A stretch of DNA of 64,000 nt, taken from the NCBI RefSeq assembly GCF_003691585.1, contig NZ_CP033169.1, positions 806,001 through 870,000 of the forward strand. The letters are read 5' to 3'. The notes below the pieces were generated by a model that ran no database searches, had not been told where the DNA came from, and worked only from the letters and a program-made list of their open reading frames with translations. This stretch comes from Biomaibacter acetigenes (GTDB lineage: Bacteria; Bacillota; Thermosediminibacteria; Thermosediminibacterales; Tepidanaerobacteraceae). This document shows, piece by piece, positions 24,639 to 32,871 of this stretch. The position numbers were made by a program, and so were the translations under genes. Position 1 is the first letter of the stretch; each line of letters begins with the position of its first letter.

Positions 24639-27600
24639 ATGTTCAAGAAAGTAGAACCCACGATGAACTTTGCTCCCATAGAGGAGAAGATACTGGATTT
24701 CTGGAAGCAGAATGACATTTTCAAAAAGAGCATCGAGAACAGGAAGGATGCTCCGGACTATGTGTTTTACGAAGGGCCTCCCACGGCCAACGGCATGCCC
24801 CATGCGGGCCATGTGCTGACCCGGGTGGTCAAGGACCTCATCCCCCGCTACAGGACCATGCTGGGCTATAGGGTCGATAGGAAGGCAGGATGGGATACAC
24901 ACGGCCTTCCCGTAGAACTCGAGGTAGAAAAACAGCTGGGCATCAGCGGGAAGCCGGAAATTGAGAAATATGGTGTTGAAGATTTTATCAAGAAGTGCAA
25001 GGCCAGCGTTTTCACCTATGAGCAGGAATGGCGCAAAATGACGGAAAGGGTTGGTTTCTGGATAGATATGGACCATCCCTATGTCACATACCACAATACC
25101 TATATAGAATCTGTATGGTGGGCGTTAAAGAAGATATGGGAAAAAGGGCTTTTGTATAGGGGCCACAAGGTGGTCCCCTACTGCCCCCGCTGCGGCACAT
25201 CCCTTTCCAGCCACGAAGTGGCTCAGGGGTACGAGGAGGTGGAAGATCCTTCCGTATTTGTGAAATTTCCGGTGGCGGGAGAGCATGACACCTATTTCCT
25301 GGTATGGACCACCACTCCGTGGACCCTTCCGTCCAACGTGGCACTGGCAGTCAAAGATGACTATACCTATGTAAAGGTGGAACACAACGGAGAAAAGCTG
25401 ATTCTTGCCGAGAGAAGGCTTCAGGTGCTGGATGGGGAATATACAGTGCTGGAAAAATTCCCCGGGGAGAAACTGGCATCCATGAAATATAATCCCGTAT
25501 TTCCCTTCTTCGAGAAGGAAAAGGAAAGGGCCTACTATGTGGTGACCGCCGATTTTGTAACCCTGGAGGATGGCTCCGGAATAGTTCATATCGCTCCCGC
25601 CTTCGGTGAGGACGACTCCAGGGTAGGCCAGAAATACGGCCTGCCGGTGCTGCAACCCGTGGATGCCCAGGGAAAATTTACCGGTGAGGTAACTCCGTGG
25701 GCGGGCATGTTTGTAAAGGATGCAGACAAGGGCATAATTAAAGACTTAAAGCAGAGAAATCTTCTGTATAAATCCCAGAAGTACCTGCATAGCTACCCCT
25801 TCTGCTGGCGCTGCGACACTCCGCTTCTTTACTACGGGCGCAGCAGCTGGTTCATAAAGACTACGGCTGTCAGGGATAGGCTGCTGGAGGTAAACAAAAA
25901 GATAGGATGGCATCCCGAACACATCAGGGATGGACGCTTTGGCAATTTCCTGGAAAATGTCATAGACTGGTGCTTGAGCCGTGAACGCTACTGGGGGACA
26001 CCCCTTAACATATGGATATGCAAAGAATGCGGTCATCAGCATGCGGTGGGCAGCATAAAGGAATTAAAAGAAATGAGCAAAAACTCCATAGGGGATATCG
26101 AACTGCACAAACCCTATGTGGATGAAGTGGTGCTGAAATGCCCCGATTGCGGTGGAGATATGAAGAGGGTGCAGGAGGTCATCGACTGCTGGTTTGATTC
26201 CGGTTCCATGCCTTTTGCACAAAATCATTACCCCTTTGAAAATGAGGATTACTTCAAAAGCCACTTCCCGGCGGACTTCATCGCCGAGGCCATCGACCAG
26301 ACCAGGGGATGGTTCTACAGCCTTCTGGTGATTTCCACGCTGCTCTTTGATGAATCCCCGTACAAAAATGTACTGGTCATGGGCCACGTGCTGGATGAAT
26401 TCGGCCAGAAGATGAGCAAACACAAAGGTAATGTGCTGGACCCCTGGAAGGTCTTGAACGAGCAGGGGGCCGACGCCATGCGGTGGTATCTGTATGTGGC
26501 CAGCCCGCCGTGGAGCCCCAGCAGGTTCTACCAAGATGCGGTGAGTGAAGCCCAGAGGAAATTCCTGGGGACTCTGTGGAATGTGTACTCCTTCTTCGTG
26601 CTGTATGCCAATATCGACGGTTTCGACCCGAAAAAATACACTCTCGCCCCTGAACAAAGAAGTGAAATGGACCGCTGGCTATTGTCCAGAGTAAACAGTG
26701 TGAATAAAAAAGTCCGCGAAGAAATGAATGACCTGAATATTACCGGTGCCGCCAGGACCCTGGAAGACTTTGTGGATGACCTTAGCAACTGGTACGTGCG
26801 CCGCTGCAGGGAGCGCTACTGGAAATCCGAGATGGACAATGACAAGATAGCGGCATATCTCACGCTGTATGAAGCGCTGGTGGATTTTATAAAGTTATCG
26901 GCGCCCTTTGTGCCCTTTATCACCGAGGAGCTTTATCAAAATCTGGTAAAGGTGCCGTATCCTGACGCCCCGGAAAGCGTGCACCTCTGCGACTATCCGG
27001 TGGTCAGGGAGAAGCTCATCGATAAAACTCTGGAACACAAGATGGAACTGGCCAGAAAGATAGTGGAACTGGGCCGGGCCGCCAGAAACAAGGGCAAGAT
27101 AAAGAACAGACAGCCCCTTCAAAAGATGATGGTCCAGCTTCGAAATCCCGAGGATGAGGCACTACTTTCGGACCTTTCGGACGTCATAAAGGAAGAGTTA
27201 AATATAAAGGAAATCGAATACATCCACGTGGCGGAAGAATATTTTACCTATACGGTGAAGCCCAGGTTTGACCTCCTGGGGCCCAAATACGGCAAGCTCA
27301 TGTCAGCCATTGCTAAAGAGATAGCAAAGGCTAATGCTATTGACCTTATCAATAGGGCCCGGGAAGAAGGCCAGGTAGTAATTGATGTAAACGGCGAGAA
27401 AATCACTATAGCCCAGAATGAACTTGATGTCCGAGCCCAGGATAAGGAAGGTTTCTGCGCCGAAGGTGAAGGCGGATACTATGTGGTGCTGGATACTACC
27501 ATTACCCATGATCTTATGCTGGAGGGCATAGCCCGGGAGATGACCAGCAAAATACAGAACATGAGGAAGGAAGCCGGCTTTGAGGTAGAAGATAAGATTC

Positions 27601-27776
27601 ATCTTTACTATACCGGTGATGAGATTATTGATGAGGTCATGGGAAAATTCGGCAGAGAGATTCAAACCGATACACTGGCTCTGTCGGCTCAAAAAACCAT
27701 GCCGCCGGAGGACAGCTTCTCTCAGGAATGGAACCTAAACGACCATAGGGTAATCATCGGAGTGAAAAAAATATAA
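24639..27776 (+). CDS. ileS: Isoleucyl-tRNA synthetase, type 2
   Basis: 1045 residues. The class I signatures are HAGH (55-58) inside GPPTANGMPHAGH, and KMSKH (591-595). The editing domain contains TTTPWTLPSNVALAV. The PPTANG-x-PHxGH form of the HIGH region, the KMSKHKGN loop and the length above 1000 point to the IleRS2 class, also seen in eukaryotes and in mupirocin-resistance enzymes. The usual bacterial form is nearer 930 residues. It charges tRNA-Ile with isoleucine. Expression is controlled by the upstream T-box. AGGAGG lies before ATG 24639. Confidence 0.95.
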   Translation: MFKKVEPTMNFAPIEEKILDFWKQNDIFKKSIENRKDAPDYVFYEGPPTANGMPHAGHVLTRVVKDLIPRYRTMLGYRVDRKAGWDTHGLPVELEVEKQLGISGKPEIEKYGVEDFIKKCKASVFTYEQEWRKMTERVGFWIDMDHPYVTYHNTYIESVWWALKKIWEKGLLYRGHKVVPYCPRCGTSLSSHEVAQGYEEVEDPSVFVKFPVAGEHDTYFLVWTTTPWTLPSNVALAVKDDYTYVKVEHNGEKLILAERRLQVLDGEYTVLEKFPGEKLASMKYNPVFPFFEKEKERAYYVVTADFVTLEDGSGIVHIAPAFGEDDSRVGQKYGLPVLQPVDAQGKFTGEVTPWAGMFVKDADKGIIKDLKQRNLLYKSQKYLHSYPFCWRCDTPLLYYGRSSWFIKTTAVRDRLLEVNKKIGWHPEHIRDGRFGNFLENVIDWCLSRERYWGTPLNIWICKECGHQHAVGSIKELKEMSKNSIGDIELHKPYVDEVVLKCPDCGGDMKRVQEVIDCWFDSGSMPFAQNHYPFENEDYFKSHFPADFIAEAIDQTRGWFYSLLVISTLLFDESPYKNVLVMGHVLDEFGQKMSKHKGNVLDPWKVLNEQGADAMRWYLYVASPPWSPSRFYQDAVSEAQRKFLGTLWNVYSFFVLYANIDGFDPKKYTLAPEQRSEMDRWLLSRVNSVNKKVREEMNDLNITGAARTLEDFVDDLSNWYVRRCRERYWKSEMDNDKIAAYLTLYEALVDFIKLSAPFVPFITEELYQNLVKVPYPDAPESVHLCDYPVVREKLIDKTLEHKMELARKIVELGRAARNKGKIKNRQPLQKMMVQLRNPEDEALLSDLSDVIKEELNIKEIEYIHVAEEYFTYTVKPRFDLLGPKYGKLMSAIAKEIAKANAIDLINRAREEGQVVIDVNGEKITIAQNELDVRAQDKEGFCAEGEGGYYVVLDTTITHDLMLEGIAREMTSKIQNMRKEAGFEVEDKIHLYYTGDEIIDEVMGKFGREIQTDTLALSAQKTMPPEDSFSQEWNLNDHRVIIGVKKI

Positions 27777-27789
27777 TAGGGGTGATACC

Positions 27790-28287
27790 ATGAACGAGGT
27801 TGTAAAGGTTTTAAAGGAGCGCCGGAGCATCCGGGATTACCTTTCAAAGCCAATACCCAGGGAAATCCTGGAGGATATCATCGACTGCGGGAGACTGGCC
27901 CCCAGCGCCAACAACGTCCAGCCGTGGCTGTTTGTGGTGGTGACCGAAGAGGGAAGAAAAAGGGAACTGGCCGGCCTGGCGACCTACGGTAAATTTATAG
28001 CGAGCGCCGCCGCCTGCGTGGCGGTGTTCTGCGAAAAGGACAATCCTCATCTGGTGGAAGATGGCTCCGCCGCCACCGAGAACATCATCATCGCCGCCAA
28101 ATCTTACGGCATCGATTCCTGCTGGGTGGCGGGATACAGGAGACAGTACAGTGACGCTGTAAGAAAAGCGCTAAATGTTCCGGAAAAATATGAGCTTGTT
28201 TCTCTTGTGGCACTGGGATACTCTGACAAGAACGCCGAAAGACCGAAAAAGCAGTTGAACCAGGTTCTCCACTGGGAGAAATATTAA
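27790..28287 (+). CDS. Nitroreductase-family FMN oxidoreductase
   Basis: 165 residues. The N-terminal RRSIRDYLSKPIPREILEDIIDCGRLAPSANNVQPW is the classic FMN-binding start of the family. AAKSYGIDSCWVAGY and LVALGYSDKNAE complete it. It is shorter than NfsA/NfsB-type enzymes and belongs to the compact clostridial group. An FMN-dependent NAD(P)H oxidoreductase is expected, natural substrate unknown. The gene starts 13 bases after ileS, so it may share the T-box-controlled transcript, and a terminator follows at once. Confidence 0.9.
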   Translation: MNEVVKVLKERRSIRDYLSKPIPREILEDIIDCGRLAPSANNVQPWLFVVVTEEGRKRELAGLATYGKFIASAAACVAVFCEKDNPHLVEDGSAATENIIIAAKSYGIDSCWVAGYRRQYSDAVRKALNVPEKYELVSLVALGYSDKNAERPKKQLNQVLHWEKY

Positions 28288-28296
28288 ATCAAAATG

Positions 28297-28325
28297 AAAG
28301 ACGAGCCCATAAAGCTCGTCTTTTT
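28297..28325 (+). terminator. Rho-independent terminator after ileS-nitroreductase
   Basis: AAAGACGAGC (28297-28306) pairs with GCTCGTCTTT (28314-28323), followed by a T-run to 28325. Confidence 0.88.
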
Positions 28326-28332
28326 CAAAAAA

Positions 28333-28474
28333 GTGGAGGAGGAAAGCCTGAACTCACGACGTATCTATGGAAAGCACTATAAATGACATATACCCTTTTA
28401 ATCTGGAGATAATGCTCGATGGCGGCCAGTCTTTTTTGTAGAACAGGCAAGAAGACGGTTCATATATAGGTATA
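28333..28474 (+). pseudogene. Decayed duplicate of the glycosylase gene 5' end
   Basis: Starting at ATG 28367 the sequence encodes IYPFNLEIMLDGGQSF, a stop (TAG, 28439-28441), then NRQEDGSYIG. The intact gene at 28558 encodes IHPFNLEIVADGGQAF, RWDRQQDDSYIG in the same places. The similarity extends upstream over the ribosome binding site (GGAGGAGGAAAGCCT against GGAGAGGAGAAAAGCCT). It stops at 28474, exactly where the TGAGTCA palindrome begins. This is a tandem partial duplication broken by the repeat. Confidence 0.85.
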
Positions 28475-28501
28475 TGAGTCAGGGGACGGTTCTCGGACTC
28501 A
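28475..28501. repeat. REP-like palindrome, copy 3
   Basis: TGAGTCA, then GGGGACGGTTCTC, then GGACTCA. It ends the decayed glycosylase copy and lies 57 bases before the intact gene. Confidence 0.8.
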
Positions 28502-28557
28502 GGAGAAATAGTAAAAAATTATGGAGAGGAGAAAAGCCTTAGTTTGCGGCGGTAGTT

Positions 28558-29436
28558 ATGGCATTCATTATAGATAACATACATCCTTTTAATTTGGAGA
28601 TTGTGGCTGATGGAGGTCAGGCTTTCCGGTGGGACCGGCAGCAGGATGACTCATATATTGGAGTGGTGGGCCGCCACGTTATGAGGGTGTATCAACAAGA
28701 TGATTTTATCAAAGTCATTGCCGGTTCCTCTCTCAATGACAAAAATATCAGTACCCTTATATGGGATTATTTCGACCTGGAGAGGGATTATGCTTCAATA
28801 GAAAACCGCTTATGCCGGTTTGAGGAACTAAAACCGGCGGTCAAATATTGCAGCGGCAACCGCATCCTTCATCAGGACCCCTGGGAGACCACCGTGTCTT
28901 TTATTATTTCAGCCAACAACAGCATACACAATATTAAAAAGACCATCGCAAGAATCTGCGAGTTTTACGGCGAGCCCCTGGAATATCAAGGGAAGACCTA
29001 TTACACTTTCCCATCTCCCGAGGTTCTGGCCAGGGTGCCGGAAGAGGAATTAAGGAAGACTCGGTGCGGTTTCAGGGCAAAATACATCGCAAAAACCGCC
29101 AGAATGGTAGCGGGGGGAGAAATAGATTTGTACGGCCTGCATAAACTTCCTACACAGGAAGCCCGGGAGCAGCTCATGAGGTTTCCGGGAGTGGGCAGGA
29201 AGGTAGCTGACTGCATCCTGCTCTTTTCCATGAGGAAATTCGATGCCTTTCCCGTAGATGTGTGGATAAAAAGAGTGCTGGAGCACCTTTATTTCGATGG
29301 GCGGGAAATGCCCGTCAACAAACTCCGAGAATTGGCAGAAAAAAGGTTCGGCGACCTGGCGGGATTTGCCCAGCAGTATCTCTTTCACTACACCAGGACC
29401 TTCTGGGGAAATAAAAAAATTTTTAATATAGTATAG
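28558..29436 (+). CDS. ogg: 8-oxoguanine DNA glycosylase/AP lyase (OGG1-like)
   Basis: 292 residues. The OGG N-terminal domain (FNLEIVADGGQAFRW) is followed by a helix-hairpin-helix glycosylase domain. The catalytic Lys lies in GFRAKYI, the hairpin is MRFPGVGRKVADCILLFS, and the catalytic Asp is in FPVDVWIKRVLEHLY. Enzymes of this type remove 8-oxoguanine paired with cytosine. The length fits the clostridial OGG form, which starts with the OGG_N fold. A decayed copy of its 5' end lies directly upstream. Confidence 0.92.
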   Translation: MAFIIDNIHPFNLEIVADGGQAFRWDRQQDDSYIGVVGRHVMRVYQQDDFIKVIAGSSLNDKNISTLIWDYFDLERDYASIENRLCRFEELKPAVKYCSGNRILHQDPWETTVSFIISANNSIHNIKKTIARICEFYGEPLEYQGKTYYTFPSPEVLARVPEEELRKTRCGFRAKYIAKTARMVAGGEIDLYGLHKLPTQEAREQLMRFPGVGRKVADCILLFSMRKFDAFPVDVWIKRVLEHLYFDGREMPVNKLRELAEKRFGDLAGFAQQYLFHYTRTFWGNKKIFNIV

Positions 29437-29495
29437 CATAAATGAAATTAATGTGCTATAATAATAGTGTCAAAAAAATATCGGAGGGGATAAGT

Positions 29496-29669
29496 GTGAG
29501 TCCGGAACAAACTATTATTATAGCAAAAAGCTGTGAAGATTATGAAAAAAGCGGCAGCATTAAATATCCCGCTAGATACCTGGTGCAATTTGAATCCTGC
29601 AAGAATTGTGCCCACTGGAACCTCGGAGGATGCCAGAAAGCCCAGGACATCTTAAAGACTATCGATTAG
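29496..29669 (+). CDS. Small cysteine-containing protein
   Basis: 57 residues from GTG 29496, set by GGAGGGG (29483-29489). The frame opens earlier without a binding site. The core SPEQTIIIAKSCEDYEK, then ESCKNCAHWNLGGCQKAQDIL, has a CxxC followed 7 residues later by another Cys. This could bind zinc or an iron-sulfur cluster. I do not recognise a characterised family. Its own ribosome binding site and clean start support a real gene. Confidence 0.7.
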   Translation: MSPEQTIIIAKSCEDYEKSGSIKYPARYLVQFESCKNCAHWNLGGCQKAQDILKTID

Positions 29670-29771
29670 ATATATGGGGTCAGGCTTGAATTATTCACTT
29701 ATTGTCCCAATATTGATATTGTATAGCAATATAGTATGTATAGATATAGCACATTAATTTTGATGTTTAGG
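29670..29771. other. Intergenic stretch with a GGGGTCAGGCTTGAATTATTCA motif region
   Basis: Around 29677-29700 the sequence GGGGTCAGGCTTGAATTATT recalls dispersed elements often found beside REP-associated transposases in other genomes. No partner copy with the same sequence was found in this window. No gene is seen here. Confidence 0.3.
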
Positions 29772-29799
29772 CACGCCGTATATTTTGCGGCGTGTTTTT
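29772..29799 (+). terminator. Rho-independent terminator
   Basis: CACGCCG (29772-29778) pairs with CGGCGTG (29788-29794), followed by TTTTT. Confidence 0.82.
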
Positions 29800-29814
29800 A
29801 TAAAGGAAACAATA

Positions 29815-29870
29815 TTGATTTTTTTGTATTATAGATTATAATATAGTTAGATATTTTTCTAAATATCTAA
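29815..29870 (+). promoter_or_regulatory. Promoter and SdpR-type operator of sdpI-sdpR
   Basis: TTGATT (29815-29820), a 16-base spacer and TATAAT (29837-29842). The perfect palindrome TTAGATATTT-TTCT-AAATATCTAA (29847-29870) overlaps the expected start point. ArsR-family repressors bind such AT-rich inverted repeats, and the second gene of this operon encodes one. Confidence 0.75.
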
Positions 29871-29889
29871 ATTAGGAGGGTAGCTATAA

Positions 29890-30546
29890 ATGAACGAAAA
29901 AGTAAGATTCCGCTTACCAATAAAATGGTGGATGATTATTTTAATTTTTACGCTGTATGTAGTCGGTTTTATACTTTATCATAAGCTGCCGGATATGGTG
30001 CCAAATCACTGGAACATGGCGGGAGAAGTGGATGGGTATATGGCAAAGGAAAGCTTCATCATATTTTTCCCGTCACTTATCCTGGGACTTTATCTTTTGA
30101 TGTCCTTAGCACCTATGATAGACCCAAGGTCGGACAATTACAAAAAATTCAAGGGAGTATTTGAAGGATTTAGGGTTTTAATAGTATTGGTTATGATAGT
30201 GTTATATTTGACATCAATTTTATTTGCCTTGGGGATACCGGTGCCTATAGGGAAAGTTGTCATGTTATCTGTGGGAATTTTATGGGTATTTATAGGCAAT
30301 TATTTCGGCAAAGTGAGGTTTAATTATACTTTCGGTATAAGGACACCCTGGACTCTGGCGAGTGAAGAAGTCTGGAATAAGACACATCGGGTTTCGGGGC
30401 CGCTGTGGGTAGCGGCAGGCATCATTATGATGCTTAGCATATTTATACCGGATAAGCCGGCATTTATTATAGATATGACAGCCATAGCTATCACCGGAAT
30501 ATATGGATTTATTTATTCCTATTGGCTTTATAATAAGCTTAAATGA
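29890..30546 (+). CDS. sdpI: SdpI-family membrane protein (DUF1648)
   Basis: 218 residues with about six hydrophobic segments. The DUF1648 signature LPDMVPNHWNMAGEVDGYMAKE follows the first membrane helix. The SdpI part has GNYFGKVRFNYTFGIRTPWTLASEEVWNKTHRVSGPLW. In B. subtilis SdpI gives immunity to the SdpC cannibalism toxin and signals to the repressor SdpR. No sdpC-like toxin is seen here, so in this genome it may be an immunity or signalling relic. TTAGGAGGG precedes ATG 29890. Confidence 0.9.
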   Translation: MNEKVRFRLPIKWWMIILIFTLYVVGFILYHKLPDMVPNHWNMAGEVDGYMAKESFIIFFPSLILGLYLLMSLAPMIDPRSDNYKKFKGVFEGFRVLIVLVMIVLYLTSILFALGIPVPIGKVVMLSVGILWVFIGNYFGKVRFNYTFGIRTPWTLASEEVWNKTHRVSGPLWVAAGIIMMLSIFIPDKPAFIIDMTAIAITGIYGFIYSYWLYNKLK

Positions 30547-30660
30547 AATAAAATAAAAATTGTTGATACTGCACTAGTCGCTCACAAGAGAAACCGTGCA
30601 CCAAACAATATAGATACAGACCGGATACAAAAATTATTAGATTTGAGAAGGTGCTAGAGT

Positions 30661-30936
30661 ATGAGCTTGAATGTTATATTTAAAGCCCTTTCGGATCCCA
30701 TCCGCAGAAAAATCCTGATGATGCTGAAGGAGCATGATATGACTGCCGGGGAGATAGCCGAGAAGTTTGACATAACAAAGCCCAGCATATCCCACCACTT
30801 GAACATATTAAAACAGGCGGGGATGGTGCTGGACGAACGAAAGGGACAGAATATATATTATTCCATAAACACTTCGGTCTTTGAGGATGTGGTGAGCTTC
30901 GGGCTGGAATTACTGGGGAAACAAAAGAAACTTTGA
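30661..30936 (+). CDS. sdpR: ArsR/SdpR-family winged-helix repressor
   Basis: 91 residues, the length of SdpR. FKALSDPIRRKILMML, the recognition helix region ITKPSISHHLNILKQAGMV, and the wing ERKGQNIYYSINTSVFEDVV are typical. No metal-binding Cys motif is present, which agrees with SdpR and not with ArsR proper. It follows sdpI by 114 bases. The perfect inverted repeat before sdpI is its likely operator. The order sdpI-sdpR is the reverse of that in B. subtilis. Confidence 0.9.
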   Translation: MSLNVIFKALSDPIRRKILMMLKEHDMTAGEIAEKFDITKPSISHHLNILKQAGMVLDERKGQNIYYSINTSVFEDVVSFGLELLGKQKKL

Positions 30937-31019
30937 TTTCGATCTGCCTTCCGGCTTCTGGCCTCGAACCTATGAAATGACAGGTGCAGGCGCACAACAC
31001 TTTTAAATGCAATGTGCTA

Positions 31020-31970
31020 TTAAATCGCTATGCAGTTTTCCGGCGAAAAGGGATGAAAGAGGCCTTCGAGCAAATCCCCTTCTTCGGAAACTATGACAGT
31101 GGCACTGTGAAGGAATCTGTCCTTTAAAAGATACCGTAGATCATAGAATTGAACGTAAAAATATTCCCCCTTTCGTATGAGGTCGATATAGTAGAAGGGC
31201 GTAAAACTCTTAAAGATCTCCCCCGGCTTTGAGTTTAAAGCCAGCTGGACCATGGGGTGATCCTTGCATTTCAATAGTTCTTTGAGCACGGGCTTAAACA
31301 ATTTTTTCGGAAATGAATTGATACTTCCCACCAGAAGGGATTTTTTCGTCTCCACGATAAATATCCAGGAAAAAATACCGAACATGGACGGCATGACCAG
31401 AACCCTGTGCAGGGCTTTTTTTCTATATTTTAGTTTTAGGTACCTTGCAATCCTACAGCGGATATAAAACCTGAATATAAGGTATAACATGGCCAACAAA
31501 AATAATGAATGTTTTGAAAAGGCGTCACCGGGTAAAAAGGTTATTAAGAAAAAAGGAAAAATAAAAAAAGGGTCAAAGATATTCAAAAGAGGTATGCTGA
31601 AAGACCTGCATGAAAAAGGCCAAAGGAGTTTTATCCCGTGAGAATTAAGGATATCCAAAATTGAATGGGAGAGGGCTCCGAGGAGTGTCCAGAAAAAAAT
31701 CTGAAAAAATCCTTCCGATGGGAGCCCCGGTATAAGGGTCAAGAGGGACGCTGTAAAGGCTGATATGGCCGTTATTCCCAATACCGAATGGGATTGAGCC
31801 CTGTGATTCTTTAAATAGGTCAGAGGACCCCACATTCTGAGGACGATATCGAAGTCCGGGGCCAGTGAACCGACGATGTTGCCTATTAAACTGGGGCTGA
31901 AGGGTGCCGGCGCTGAATTTGCCAGGCTAAAAATACCAAAACTTACGGCAGCATGGGTTACTGGGTCCAC
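31020..31970 (-). CDS. Membrane-bound metal-dependent hydrolase (YdjM/DUF457-like)
   Basis: 316 residues from GTG 31970 behind GGGAGAGG. The frame continues to 32024 without a binding site. The N-terminus MDPVTHAAVSFG, followed by GNIVGSLAPDFDIVLR, HRAQSHSVLG and LGALSHSILDILNSHG, shows the His/Asp pattern of the YdjM (LexA-regulated) membrane hydrolase family, with several hydrophobic helices. The C-terminal 120 residues are soluble. Substrate unknown. It stands alone on the minus strand. Confidence 0.82.
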   Translation of the reverse strand: MDPVTHAAVSFGIFSLANSAPAPFSPSLIGNIVGSLAPDFDIVLRMWGPLTYLKNHRAQSHSVLGITAISAFTASLLTLIPGLPSEGFFQIFFWTLLGALSHSILDILNSHGIKLLWPFSCRSFSIPLLNIFDPFFIFPFFLITFLPGDAFSKHSLFLLAMLYLIFRFYIRCRIARYLKLKYRKKALHRVLVMPSMFGIFSWIFIVETKKSLLVGSINSFPKKLFKPVLKELLKCKDHPMVQLALNSKPGEIFKSFTPFYYIDLIRKGEYFYVQFYDLRYLLKDRFLHSATVIVSEEGDLLEGLFHPFSPENCIAI

Positions 31971-32138
31971 GGAAATCCTCTCCCTCTTTTTGGGATAAAA
32001 AACATCCCGTTTATAGTATATCATTAAACATCAATAATTTCACCGAATAATAATAGGTATTGCAGGTAGAAATTTCTTGCCTAAAACAAAAATACGTAAT
32101 ATAATATTAGTGAAAAGAATAACTTGTGAATGAAGGAT

Positions 32139-32335
32139 ATGGAAGAGACCCTTAAAAAGGGCGCCGAAGGGGTAAGTGGCAAAGCCATGAAACTCTCAGG
32201 CAAAAGGACCGTATCCAGACATATCTCTGGAGAGCCGAAAGGCACCGAAGGAGCAAATTTCCGGCCCTGGCCGGGAAGGAATCTCTCAGGTGAGAAACAG
32301 AGAAATAAAGGCTTAAAACCTTTATTTCTCTTTTT
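32139..32335 (+). ncRNA. Tandem glycine riboswitch with terminator
   Basis: The first aptamer has GGAAGAGACC (32141-32150), GCGCCGAAGGGGTAAG and AAACTCTCAGGCAAAAGGAC. The second has CTCTGGAGAG, GCACCGAAGGAGCAAAT and AATCTCTCAGGTGAGAAACAG. Both pairs are the known glycine-riboswitch cores. A terminator hairpin, GAGAAATAAAGGC (from 32300) with AACCTTTATTTCTC, and a T-run end at 32335. Glycine binding is expected to open expression of the glycine reductase operon that starts at 32502. Confidence 0.95.
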
Positions 32336-32501
32336 GTTTGTCCAAATTTTAGCCGACGGATATTTGTATTTATTATAAGCAGAATATACGGTAGGGGTAA
32401 CGTTAGAAAACAAACCATACAAAATGTAACAACTGATTTTTCCGGTACTACATAAATCCATTTTTGTAAAAATGCAATTTAAATTTAAGGAGGTCATTGT
32501 C

Positions 32502-32816
32502 ATGATTGAACTCACTGCCGAAAATTTTGAGGAGGAGGTGATGAAATCCAAAATGCCTGTTTTGGTGGACTTCTGGGGTCCCCGGTGTGAGCCATGCAAG
32601 GCTTTGATGCCTCATGTGGAAAAGTTGGAAGAAAAATATGGGGACAGGGTCAAGTTCTGCAAACTGGATACTTCCAAAAACATGAGGCTGGCCATTTCCC
32701 AGAAGGTCATGGGTTTGCCCACCCTCATTGTTTACAAAAACGGGCAGAAAGCCGATGAAGTCACCAAAAATGTAACTATTGAAATGGTCGAGGAGATGAT
32801 CAAAAAAAATATATGA
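32502..32816 (+). CDS. trxA: Thioredoxin of the glycine reductase system
   Basis: 104 residues from ATG 32502 behind AAGGAGG. The thioredoxin fold shows VLVDFWGPRCEPCKALMP with the active site Cys29-Glu-Pro-Cys32 in place of the common CGPC, then MGLPTLIVYKNG with the cis-proline. In glycine-fermenting clostridia a dedicated thioredoxin reduces selenoprotein A. Position between the glycine riboswitch and grdE supports this role. The usual thioredoxin reductase gene (trxB) is not adjacent. Confidence 0.93.
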   Translation: MIELTAENFEEEVMKSKMPVLVDFWGPRCEPCKALMPHVEKLEEKYGDRVKFCKLDTSKNMRLAISQKVMGLPTLIVYKNGQKADEVTKNVTIEMVEEMIKKNI

Positions 32817-32871
32817 TTGTTTTCATACCGGGGGAGAAAAAGTATAATTTCATTTCAAGGAGGGAAAGAAT

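Noticed and set aside
26064-26657. A 197-residue minus-strand frame inside ileS
   Set aside because: It overlaps conserved catalytic parts of IleRS and lacks any domain or ribosome binding site.
32130-32378. Short plus-strand frame over the glycine riboswitch
   Set aside because: The sequence is explained by the two aptamers and terminator; the frame has no ribosome binding site.
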